From an uncultured Halomonas sp. (GTDB lineage: Bacteria > Pseudomonadota > Gammaproteobacteria > Pseudomonadales > Halomonadaceae): DNA of 64,000 bases. The notes beneath the pieces are model-generated. The model saw nothing but the letters and a program-made list of their open reading frames with translations, made no database searches and had not been told where the DNA came from. The stretch is from contig NZ_CANMVL010000002.1 of assembly GCF_947501415.1 (NCBI RefSeq), forward strand, positions 62,001 to 126,000, written 5' to 3'. The translations under genes and the position numbers were made by a program. The stretch's first letter is position 1. Every line of letters starts with the position of its first letter. Shown in pieces: positions 40,985 through 48,866 of this stretch.

Positions 40985-41863
40985 ATGCAGAACATGTACA
41001 AAGTCAGCCTGCTGCGTCTCAACCTGCTCCTGGCGGCGCTGCTTCCGGCACTGATGGTGCCCTATGCCCACGATCACTCGGAGGCCATGCTGCTGGGCCT
41101 GACCGCTGCCTGGCTCGCCATCAGCGCCGGCCTGGTGGAGTTCAGCCACCGTCGTCCACCGCTGATCCCCTGGCAACTCCTGCCGAGCCTGTTGCTCGGT
41201 GCCCTGCTATGGTCCTCGGCCGACCGCTACCCCTACTGGCTCTGGGCCTGGGCCGCCCTGATCATCCTGCCTCAACCGACCTGGATGGCCGTCCTCAACC
41301 TTATGCTGGCGACACTCTCCCTGGCCTGGGTGGCGCGACAGCTGCCCATCGAGCAGGCCATGATGACCGGTCTGGTGCTTATCCCGATGCTGGTACTCGG
41401 GCTCGTTCGCACGCGCCGGCTGACCCCACTGTTCGCCCAGGCCAGGGGTCGGGTCAGCCTGGTGCCGGGCGAGCGGCTCTGGCCCCGAGCCAGGCTGGCC
41501 GGTGATCTGGCCCGAGAGGAGGGTCGTGCTCAGCGCGACGGCACCCACACCGAGCTCGTGCTGGTACGAACGCGACGCCGTCATCTATGGAGTGTGGCGC
41601 AGCAACTGTGCGAGATGACCCGGGGCTTCGAGCACTGCTATCGCCTCGACAAGCGCACCCTAGGAGCGCTGCTGATCAGTCGCGACGCTACTCAGGCGGA
41701 ACCACGTCGCCGACGGCTGCTTGAACACCTGAGCGAGGTGGAACGAGCGCGGGTCGTCGCTCTGCCGCATGCCCGTTCGCTCGCAGAGGAGCTGCGCGCC
41801 CTGGAACGGCAGCAACCGCCTTTCATCTCTACGCCAGGGACGACGACCAATGCTGACGCCTGA
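40985..41863 (+). CDS. Membrane protein with degenerate diguanylate-cyclase-like tail
   Basis: A 292-residue protein with about five to six N-terminal hydrophobic helices (residues 8-140) and a soluble, arginine-rich C-terminal 150 residues. The tail (THTELVLVRTRRRHLWSVAQ, YRLDKRTLGALLISRDA) follows the layout of a GGDEF domain, but no GGDEF or related signature remains. This reading is tentative. It overlaps the next gene by 14 bp, and both share the same architecture. Confidence 0.6.
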   Translation: MQNMYKVSLLRLNLLLAALLPALMVPYAHDHSEAMLLGLTAAWLAISAGLVEFSHRRPPLIPWQLLPSLLLGALLWSSADRYPYWLWAWAALIILPQPTWMAVLNLMLATLSLAWVARQLPIEQAMMTGLVLIPMLVLGLVRTRRLTPLFAQARGRVSLVPGERLWPRARLAGDLAREEGRAQRDGTHTELVLVRTRRRHLWSVAQQLCEMTRGFEHCYRLDKRTLGALLISRDATQAEPRRRRLLEHLSEVERARVVALPHARSLAEELRALERQQPPFISTPGTTTNADA

Positions 41864-42776
41864 TACGCCACGCCTGCTGGCGTGCCTCTTTGCACTGGGG
41901 GCCGTGCTGCTGTTTGGTCAGGCAGTGTGGTACTACCTGGTCGGTGACTACACGCGAATTCTTCTGCCGGCCCTGTTTGCACCACTGGTATTGACCGCTG
42001 CCCTGATGCGACTTGGACAGCAGGAGACGGCACGCCTATCGGCCTACCTGGTACTGGCCTGCAGCTACCTGCTGGTCGCCACCAGTCTGCCGCAGGACGA
42101 TTCCCCCCCACTGCTGTGGCTGGGACTTCCCCCGATGCTGACCCTGCTGCTGCTGCCACTTGGCCAGGCCACCCTGCTCAACCTGGTGCTGGCACCGATC
42201 TGGCTGCTGCTGGCCGACCTCACCCCACCGGCCCCCCAGGCGCTGGGCTATGTGGCGCTGGTCGCTGCCGCTGGGTTAGCCCCCTGGGGCATACGCCATC
42301 ATCATGCGTTATGGCTCGCCACCGATCCCCGAGACCAGGAGTGTGCCGCCCTGAAGGCAGCGCCGCTGCTCGAACGGTTGGAGAGCGAGGCGGAGCGTGC
42401 CGACCTCCTCGATCAGCGACTTGCCGTGGCCGTGCTGCACCTTCCGCAGCTGGAGATGGCCGGGGAGCAGTTCGGAGGCCTCGCTCGACAGGCACTGCTG
42501 AATGCCTTCTGCAGGACAGTGAGCGAACATAGCCGTGATCACGATCTGCTGGGACGCATCGGGGACGCCGACTTCTGGCTGGTGATGCCCGGCACCAGCG
42601 AGAACGGAGCTCTGCTGGTACGACAGCGTATCGAGGAAGCCGCGTCTGTCGCCACGCTGCACGATACCGGCGGCATTGAGATTCGTGGCGCCATCTGCTC
42701 ACACCCTGCGGGGGAGCCCTTCAGGGAATTCAAGCGTCGACTGGAGACCACCACCCAGCGCCTCGCCGATTGCTGA
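41850..42776 (+). CDS. Membrane protein with degenerate GGDEF domain
   Basis: A 308-residue protein with six hydrophobic helices (residues 9-155), then a GGDEF-like domain. The segment DHDLLGRIGDADFWLVMPGT aligns by eye with the core R-x-GGDEF-x-V-L-L-P-GT, and GGDEF is replaced by GDADF. Loss of the second Gly and the Glu argues against cyclase activity. ATG 41850 lies inside the end of the previous gene. The two probably form a paired membrane unit; partner and signal are unknown. Confidence 0.7.
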   Translation: MLTPDTPRLLACLFALGAVLLFGQAVWYYLVGDYTRILLPALFAPLVLTAALMRLGQQETARLSAYLVLACSYLLVATSLPQDDSPPLLWLGLPPMLTLLLLPLGQATLLNLVLAPIWLLLADLTPPAPQALGYVALVAAAGLAPWGIRHHHALWLATDPRDQECAALKAAPLLERLESEAERADLLDQRLAVAVLHLPQLEMAGEQFGGLARQALLNAFCRTVSEHSRDHDLLGRIGDADFWLVMPGTSENGALLVRQRIEEAASVATLHDTGGIEIRGAICSHPAGEPFREFKRRLETTTQRLADC

Positions 42777-42811
42777 CAACCAGACGGCCTCGACAGGGAT
42801 GACCTCTTGCC

Positions 42812-44215
42812 ATGAACCTTGCTCAGCTGCTGAGCCAGCTCACGCCGTCACCGGGTGTGCTGCTGTTGATTATTGCCTGCATCGCCATGCTGGAGTCACT
42901 GGCCGTGGTGGGGGTTCTGGTGCCCGGCGTGCTGCTGATTACCGCCGCTGCCTCCATGGCCGGCCACCAGGAGCTGGCGCTGCCGGCCCCACTACTTGCC
43001 GCCTTTATCGGCGCGGTAGCGGGTGACAGCGCCAGCTTCGTACTCGGTTATACCCAGCGTGAACGCGTCACCCGGTGCTGGCCGTTCTCACGCCACCCCG
43101 AGTTTCTCGCCCGGGGGGCTCGCTTCTTCCAGCGCCAGGGGGTGCTGTCGGTGTTCCTGGGCCGCTTCGTGGGCCCCGTCAGGCCTATCGTGCCGCTAAT
43201 TGCCGGCATGCTGCACATGCCTCCACGCACCTTTCTCTGGGCCAACCTGGCCTCCGCGGCACTGTGGGCACCGGCCTATGTGCTGCCAGGCTACCTCCTG
43301 GGACGGACCTGGGATCAGTTGCTCGAGGTGCCCCCGGCCCTCCACCAGCCGCTGACACTGCTGGGCGTGATGCTGCTTGCTCTGGTAGTGACGTTCTCCT
43401 GGCTACGCCACCACGCCAGCCGGGATGGCCGCGCCTATCGGTTTAGCGCCGGTCTGGCTCGGCGCCATCCGGTGCTGCGCAATCTGTGGCTGCGCCAGAG
43501 CAGCGACGGAGAGGTTCCCCTGGGCAGCCTGCTGCTGCTGATTCTGGCGTTGGGCGGCGTGTCTGGCTGGACTCTGCATGTCCTGCAACATGGCTTGCAG
43601 GGCCCGCTGCCCGTCGACCGCCAGATCCAGATGCTATTCGAGGCGATCGCCACCCCGTCCCTGGTCCTCGTCGGCCAGGGGCTGGCACGCTTCGGCGACC
43701 TGCTTGGCGTGGTGGCACTCGCCCTGCCCTGGGGCGTGTGGCTGCTGTGGCGGCGGCGTCTGGATGCCCTCTGGCACGTTACCGCGGGACTGCTCGGCAT
43801 CTCACTGCTCAATGTCGTGGGCAAGGCACTGTTCGCGCGGCCGCGGCCCGATACCCCGGCCCATCTCGCCGACTCCTTTTCCTACCCCAGCGCTCACACC
43901 TCCGGCGCCGTGGTACTGTTCGGCCTGGCGGCCGCCTTCGCCGCCCGGGAGCTCGCCCCCGCCTGGCGCCACTGGGCCTACTGGGCGGCGACGCTCGCCG
44001 TGACACTGATGGCGCTTTCACGGCTGATGATCGGCGTGCACTGGTTCAGCGACCTGGTCGGCGGTGCCCTGCTGGGGTTGGTCGTCTGCGCCCTGGTGCA
44101 GCTCTCCTGGCAGGCCCGAGCACGTCCCGCCCTTGCTCCCTGCCCGTGGCTCCGGCTAGCCGTCGCTTCTCTCGGCCTGGCGGCGGCACGAATCGCCTGG
44201 TTGCCGCCTATCTGA
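42812..44215 (+). CDS. DedA-PAP2 fusion, membrane lipid phosphatase/transport protein
   Basis: A 467-residue polytopic protein. Residues 1-200 are a DedA/VTT domain (VGVLVPGVLLITAAASMAG, FLGRFVGPVRPIVPLIAGML). Residues 220-450 are a PAP2 phosphatase with all three motifs: KALFARPRP, YPSAHTSG and SRLMIGVHWFSDLVGG. DedA proteins handle undecaprenyl phosphate translocation, and PAP2 enzymes such as PgpB dephosphorylate undecaprenyl pyrophosphate. The fusion suggests coupled recycling (inference). It is 35 bp after the GGDEF-like gene. Confidence 0.9.
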   Translation: MNLAQLLSQLTPSPGVLLLIIACIAMLESLAVVGVLVPGVLLITAAASMAGHQELALPAPLLAAFIGAVAGDSASFVLGYTQRERVTRCWPFSRHPEFLARGARFFQRQGVLSVFLGRFVGPVRPIVPLIAGMLHMPPRTFLWANLASAALWAPAYVLPGYLLGRTWDQLLEVPPALHQPLTLLGVMLLALVVTFSWLRHHASRDGRAYRFSAGLARRHPVLRNLWLRQSSDGEVPLGSLLLLILALGGVSGWTLHVLQHGLQGPLPVDRQIQMLFEAIATPSLVLVGQGLARFGDLLGVVALALPWGVWLLWRRRLDALWHVTAGLLGISLLNVVGKALFARPRPDTPAHLADSFSYPSAHTSGAVVLFGLAAAFAARELAPAWRHWAYWAATLAVTLMALSRLMIGVHWFSDLVGGALLGLVVCALVQLSWQARARPALAPCPWLRLAVASLGLAAARIAWLPPI

Positions 44216-44236
44216 CCGGGCTTTGCCCGGAGCTGT

Positions 44237-44278
44237 AAGCTGGAAGCTGGAAGCTGGAAGCTGGAAGCTGGAAGCTGG
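44237..44278. repeat. 7-bp tandem repeat (aagctgg), 6 units
   Basis: Six perfect copies of aagctgg run head to tail just past the PAP2 gene. The last unit also forms the left arm (44271-44281) of an 11-bp inverted repeat with 44319-44329. Confidence 0.9.
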
Positions 44279-44336
44279 AAGACAGCATGAGCCCGCCGCT
44301 ATTGGGGTCAAGAGTTTTCTTCCAGCTTCAAGCTTA

Positions 44337-44353
44337 AGCCTGCGAAGCAGGCT
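44337..44353 (-). terminator. Small hairpin between the PAP2 and LysE genes
   Basis: A 7-bp stem, agcctgc with gcaggct, has a GAA loop and lies 29 bp past the LysE stop. Together with the larger inverted repeat upstream of it, it may end convergent transcripts. Confidence 0.45.
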
Positions 44354-44381
44354 CTCTTCCAGCTCCCGGACGAAGTCCTGG

Positions 44382-45005
44382 TTAGCCCAGCGCCAGCCAT
44401 ATCCCCACCCCGACCATCAGGGTGCCGGCGATACGGTTGAGCAGTCGCACGCTGCCACCGTGCGCCAGCAGACGACGCAGTCGGCTGCCGCCGGTGGCGT
44501 AGAGCAGCAGGCAGATGAACTCGATAATCAGTATCAGCGCCACCAGCACGACGAGCTGGCCGGCCAGCGGCCGTCCGGCGTCGAGAAACGGGGGCAGCAG
44601 CGCCACGAAGAAGGCCCATCCCTTGGGGTTGGCCACGGCGGTCACGAACCCTTGCATGGCCAGCTGACCGCGGCCGGCGGGCGCCACCTCCATCCCCTCC
44701 TCGGGGATCGCCATGCGCCCACGGGAGCGCCACATCATGATACCCAGGTAGGCCAGGTAGGCACCCCCGAGCCACTTGAACAGCGCAAAGAGCTCCGGTT
44801 GACGAAGCATCAAGGCCGCCACGCCAACGCCCGCCGCCGCGGCCACCACCCCCACACCGACCAGCTCCCCGGCCATCATCCACAGGCTGCGGCGAACGCC
44901 CTGCGTCATGCCCAGCACCATGGCCAGGGTCATACACATCCCGGGCGTCAGGGAGACGAGAAAGAAGGTCGGCAGGAATACCGACAGCAAACCCGGATTG
45001 ATCAT
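44382..45005 (-). CDS. LysE/RhtB family amino-acid exporter
   Basis: A 207-residue inner-membrane protein with six hydrophobic helices. FLVSLTPGMCMTLAMVLGMTQG and FVTAVANPKGWAFFVALLPPF are the family signatures. The substrate (amino acids or derivatives) cannot be read from sequence. ATG 45005 has GGAGG 8 nt upstream; ATG 45020 lies before that site and is rejected. Confidence 0.9.
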   Translation of the reverse strand: MINPGLLSVFLPTFFLVSLTPGMCMTLAMVLGMTQGVRRSLWMMAGELVGVGVVAAAAGVGVAALMLRQPELFALFKWLGGAYLAYLGIMMWRSRGRMAIPEEGMEVAPAGRGQLAMQGFVTAVANPKGWAFFVALLPPFLDAGRPLAGQLVVLVALILIIEFICLLLYATGGSRLRRLLAHGGSVRLLNRIAGTLMVGVGIWLALG

Positions 45006-45078
45006 GCGAGAGACCTCCATGTCACGGCTGTTTCAGGCGATAAAGGGCCAAGCAACCGAGCGGGCAAGTACCGTGCGC

Positions 45079-45717
45079 CTAGTGGCCAGGCACCGAGTGG
45101 CCCGGCTCTCCCCAGCGCGGCATCAAGCGGTGTTCTATCCCTAGCTGGTTGAGGATGCGCGCGACGATAAAGTCGATCAGGTCGTCGATCGACTGAGGGC
45201 GGTGATAGAACCCCGGCGCGGCTGGCAACACCACCACCCCCTGGCGGGTGAGGTCGAGCATGTGCTGGAGATGGATCGCCGAAAGCGGCGCCTCGCGCGG
45301 CACCAGCACCAGGGTGCGCCTCTCCTTGAGTGCCACGTCGGCGGCCCGCTCGATCAGGTTGTTGCTCGCCCCGGTGGCCACCGCCGAGAGAGTGCCGGTC
45401 GAGCAGGGACAGATCACCATGGCCGAGGGAGCGCCGGAACCGGAGGCCACCGGGGCCATCCAGTCCTCGCGGCCGAAGCAGCGAATCTGCCCCGGCCGCG
45501 CCCCGCTGCGTTCGACGAGACTCTCGGCCAGCCGCTCGGGCCGGGCGGGCAACTCGATATCGGTCTCGGTGGCGATCACCAGATGAGCCGCCTTGGAGAT
45601 CATCACCCACACCTCATGATTCGCCGCCACCAGGGCGTCGATCAAGCGCAGTCCGTACTGCGCACCGGAGGCGCCGGTCAGCGCCACCGTGACCGGCGAA
45701 GCAAACTCCTCAGCCAT
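45079..45717 (-). CDS. ubiX: Flavin prenyltransferase UbiX
   Basis: A 212-residue enzyme making prenylated FMN for UbiD decarboxylase in ubiquinone synthesis. It shows VALTGASGAQYGLRLIDAL, MVICPCSTGTLSAVATGASNNL, VLVPREAPLSAIHLQHML and AAPGFYHRPQSIDDL. It overlaps the upstream mpl by 8 bp, giving an mpl-ubiX pair. Quinone supply links loosely to the nqr operon (inference). Confidence 0.96.
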   Translation of the reverse strand: MAEEFASPVTVALTGASGAQYGLRLIDALVAANHEVWVMISKAAHLVIATETDIELPARPERLAESLVERSGARPGQIRCFGREDWMAPVASGSGAPSAMVICPCSTGTLSAVATGASNNLIERAADVALKERRTLVLVPREAPLSAIHLQHMLDLTRQGVVVLPAAPGFYHRPQSIDDLIDFIVARILNQLGIEHRLMPRWGEPGHSVPGH

Positions 45718-47089
45718 GAGCCGCCTCCAGTGCTGCCAGCAACTTCTCGTGAATACCGCCGAAACCGCCGTTGGACATCACCACGATCCGATCATAGGGC
45801 CTCGCCTCGGCGACCAGCGCCGATACCAGCGACTCCAGGTCCTGTTCGAGTCGCGCCGGTATCGGACTCTCCGCGATAATGGGCTCCAGGGGCCAGTCCA
45901 ACCCCTCCGGTCGATACCAGAAGGCCACATCGGCGTCGGACACGCTCGCGGCCAGGCGGTCACGCAGGGTACCCAGGCGCATGGTATTGGAGCGAGGCTC
46001 GATCACCGCCAGCAGCCGACCCCGGGCGGTAGCGGCGCGTAATCCCTGTAACGTGGCAGCGATCGCCGTGGGGTGGTGGGCGAAGTCGTCGATCACCTGG
46101 ATATTGGCCACCTCTCCCCGCACCTCCTGGCGTCGCCGCGGGGACTCGAAGCGCGCCAGGGCGGCGGCCCCCCGCACCAGGCTCACCCCACAGGCATGGG
46201 CAGCGGCGAGCGCTGCCTGGGCGTTGCGGGCGTTGTAGAGGCCGGTCAAGGCCCAGTCGACCACCGCATCCTCGTTGGCCTCGGCATCCTGGTGGATGAC
46301 CCGAAAGCGAGAGGCGTCATCACGCTCAAGCTCGAGCCGCCAGGCGCTCGTGGGGGACTCGCCGAAGCGCACCACCGGGCTCCAGACCCCCATGCTCAGC
46401 ACACGCTCCAGGGCCGGTTCACCGTCGCCTACCAACAGCACTCCTCTGCCCGGCACCGTGCGCACCAGATGGTGGAACTGACGCTCGATCGCGGCGATAT
46501 CGTCAAAGATATCCGCATGATCAAACTCCAGATTGCCCAACACGGCGATACTGGGGCGGTAATGAACAAACTTGGAGCGCTTGTCGAAGAAGGCGGTGTC
46601 GTACTCGTCGGCCTCCACCACGAAGGGCGCATCCGCGGCGCCGAGGCGCGCCGAGACACCGAAGTTGCGCGGCACGCCTCCAATCAGAAACCCCGGCGCA
46701 AGCCCCGCCGACTCCAGCAGCCAGGCGACAAGGCTCGCTGTGGTGGTCTTGCCATGGGTACCCGCCACGGCGATCACCCGCCGCCCGGGCAGCACATGCT
46801 CGGCCAACCACTGGGGGCCCGAGACGTAGGGCAGACCGGCATCGAGCACCGCCTCCACTTCGGGGTTGCCCCGCGACAGCGCATTGCCGATCACCACCAA
46901 GTCGGGGCGTGGCTCAAGATTGGCGGGCGAGTACCCCTCACACAGCGCGATACCAGCCTCCTCCAGCTGGGTGCTCATGGGGGGGTAGACCCCCGCATCC
47001 GAGCCACTGACCGTGTGGCCCAGCTCGCGCGCCAACAGCGCCAGGCTGCCCATGAAGGTGCCACAGATACCAAGGATATGAAGGTGCAT
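45710..47089 (-). CDS. mpl: UDP-MurNAc:murein tripeptide ligase
   Basis: A 459-residue Mur-ligase paralogue that recycles the tripeptide L-Ala-gamma-D-Glu-mDAP onto UDP-MurNAc. The N-terminal HILGICGTFMGSLALLARE, the ATP-binding AGTHGKTTTASLVAWLL, EADEYDTAFFDKRSKFVHY and DDFAHHPTAIAATL are diagnostic of Mpl over MurC. It fits with the cell-wall genes elsewhere in the window. Confidence 0.96.
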   Translation of the reverse strand: MHLHILGICGTFMGSLALLARELGHTVSGSDAGVYPPMSTQLEEAGIALCEGYSPANLEPRPDLVVIGNALSRGNPEVEAVLDAGLPYVSGPQWLAEHVLPGRRVIAVAGTHGKTTTASLVAWLLESAGLAPGFLIGGVPRNFGVSARLGAADAPFVVEADEYDTAFFDKRSKFVHYRPSIAVLGNLEFDHADIFDDIAAIERQFHHLVRTVPGRGVLLVGDGEPALERVLSMGVWSPVVRFGESPTSAWRLELERDDASRFRVIHQDAEANEDAVVDWALTGLYNARNAQAALAAAHACGVSLVRGAAALARFESPRRRQEVRGEVANIQVIDDFAHHPTAIAATLQGLRAATARGRLLAVIEPRSNTMRLGTLRDRLAASVSDADVAFWYRPEGLDWPLEPIIAESPIPARLEQDLESLVSALVAEARPYDRIVVMSNGGFGGIHEKLLAALEAAHG

Positions 47090-47195
47090 GGAACTCGCTC
47101 CAGCATGGGTCCGATGAGTGCGCCAGCCAAGGCGCGAGGAGAGGCGAGACTAGCATGCCCCCGACGAGCCCCTCCAGCTCTACCGGGTGCAGGCA

Positions 47196-47365
47196 GGGCT
47201 GTCGCAGTTACCAGAACCGAGGGGCGCTGGGGGCAAGCCGAAGAGGAGGTCCTACGCCAGGGAAGGCGTCGGTAGCGCCCAGGGAGGGGTTCACAGCGCC
47301 TCCTCGTAGGCTTGTCGCCAGACCAGCCCCGAGCTTCCGAGCTGCCAAGCTTTCTGCGATACCTC
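47196..47365 (-). repeat. Dispersed palindromic element, copy E (subfamily I, inverted)
   Basis: A 170-bp copy with the best-kept ends: gggctgtcgcag on the left and ctgcgatacctc on the right. The minus strand reads ggcgacaagcctacgaggag, then gacgccttccctggcgtagg, then cctcctcttcggcttgcccc. It sits in the divergent gap between mpl and pfp. Confidence 0.85.
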
Positions 47366-47459
47366 TCGGGTGCAGGGCAAGGGGGTTTCGGCTAGAATCC
47401 CCTCCACCTTCACCCTCTTCCATCCCAACAGTAGCGACGACCAGGAGCAGAATAGCCCC

Positions 47460-48716
47460 ATGGCCCATAACGCCTTCTACGCCCAGTCCGGCGGCGTCAC
47501 CGCCGTGATCAACGCCAGCGCCTGTGGCGTGATCGAGGCCTGCCGCCGTCATCCCGACCAGATCGGCAAGGTCTATGCCGGCCACAACGGCATCATTGGC
47601 GCCCTCACCGAGGAGCTGATCGACGTCAGTCGAGAGTCAGACGAGGCGATCGCCGCACTGCGCCACACACCGGGCGGCGCGTTCGGCTCCTGCCGCTACA
47701 AGCTCAAGGACATCGAGACCCACCGCGCCCAGTATGAGCGGCTGATCGAGGTGTTCCGCGCCCACGATATCCGCTACTTCTTCTACAACGGTGGCGGCGA
47801 CAGTGCCGACACCTGCCTCAAGGTCTCGCAGCTCTCCGAGAAGCTCGGCTACCCGCTCACCGCGATTCACGTGCCCAAGACCGTGGACAACGACCTGCCG
47901 ATCACCGACAACTCGCCGGGCTTCGGCAGCGTGGCCAAGTATATTGCCACCTCAACCCTGGAGGCCTCCCTCGACATCGCCTCCATGTGCGCGACTTCCA
48001 CCAAGGTCTTCGTGCTCGAGGTGATGGGTCGCCATGCCGGCTGGATCGCCGCCGCCGGCGCCCTGGCCGGCCAGGGCGAGGGTGAGCCGCCCCACCTGGT
48101 GATCTTCCCCGAGATCGCCTTCGACCGCGAGGCGGTGATGGCTCGCGTCGACCATGCCGTCAAGACGTACGGCTACTGCGTGATCGTGGTTTCCGAGGGG
48201 GCGCGCTACGAGGATGGCACCTTCCTGGCCGATGCCGGCAACACCGACGCCTTCGGCCATCGTCAGCTGGGCGGCGTGGCGCCGACCCTGGCCGGCATGG
48301 TCAAGCAGGACCTGGGCTACAAGTATCACTGGGCGGTGGCCGATTATCTGCAGCGCGCCGCCCGCCACCTGGCCTCCGCGACCGACGTGGAGCAAGCCTA
48401 CGCCGTCGGCGAGGCGGCGGTGGAACTGGCCATCGAGGGCAAGAATGCGATGATGCCGGCCATCAAGCGGGTCTCCGAGGCACCCTACCAGTGGCGCATC
48501 GAGCCGGCCCCGCTCGCCGAGATCGCCAACCGCGAGAAGTTCATGCCCCGCGACTACATCAGCGAGAATGGCTTCGGCATCACCCAAGCCTGCCGTGACT
48601 ACCTGCTGCCATTGATTCAGGGCGAGGACTTCCCCCCATTCGATAACGGCCTGCCCCGGGTGGCAAAGCTTGCCAAGCACCGCGTCGAGCGCAAGCTGCC
48701 CGACTTCGAGCTTTAA
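47460..48716 (+). CDS. pfp: 6-phosphofructokinase, pyrophosphate type
   Basis: A 418-residue PFK-A superfamily enzyme. The residue pair that separates phosphoryl donors is visible: GGGDSAD has Asp114 where ATP enzymes have Gly, and VPKTVDND has Lys140. Both point to PPi as donor and a reversible reaction. Other segments are MGRHAGWIAAAGALA and VSEGARYEDG. ATG 47460 gives the family N-terminus MAHNAFYAQSGGVTAVIN. The inorganic pyrophosphatase gene lies 2 kb away. Confidence 0.92.
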   Translation: MAHNAFYAQSGGVTAVINASACGVIEACRRHPDQIGKVYAGHNGIIGALTEELIDVSRESDEAIAALRHTPGGAFGSCRYKLKDIETHRAQYERLIEVFRAHDIRYFFYNGGGDSADTCLKVSQLSEKLGYPLTAIHVPKTVDNDLPITDNSPGFGSVAKYIATSTLEASLDIASMCATSTKVFVLEVMGRHAGWIAAAGALAGQGEGEPPHLVIFPEIAFDREAVMARVDHAVKTYGYCVIVVSEGARYEDGTFLADAGNTDAFGHRQLGGVAPTLAGMVKQDLGYKYHWAVADYLQRAARHLASATDVEQAYAVGEAAVELAIEGKNAMMPAIKRVSEAPYQWRIEPAPLAEIANREKFMPRDYISENGFGITQACRDYLLPLIQGEDFPPFDNGLPRVAKLAKHRVERKLPDFEL

Positions 48717-48721
48717 ATAAG

Positions 48722-48848
48722 GTCGCGCGATAAACCCTATCGCGCGATGCAAACCATCGCTCAATAAATTGCGCTCCTACAAGACAGTAGAGCCAGACCG
48801 TGACGTAGGAGCCCAATTTATCGGGCGATACAAGCCATCGCGTATCAG
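48722..48848. repeat. REPIN-like inverted-repeat doublet after pfp
   Basis: A 9-bp hairpin (TCGCGCGAT at 48723 with ATCGCGCGA at 48739) is followed by a long inverted repeat. Its arms are atcgctcaataaattgcgct-cctac (48756-48780) and gtaggagcccaatttatcgg-gcgat (48805-48829), around a 24-bp spacer. It resembles the gtaggagc-type REP sequences of pseudomonads. It may also terminate pfp. Confidence 0.75.
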
Positions 48849-48866
48849 TGGTGGCGGTGGCCGCCG

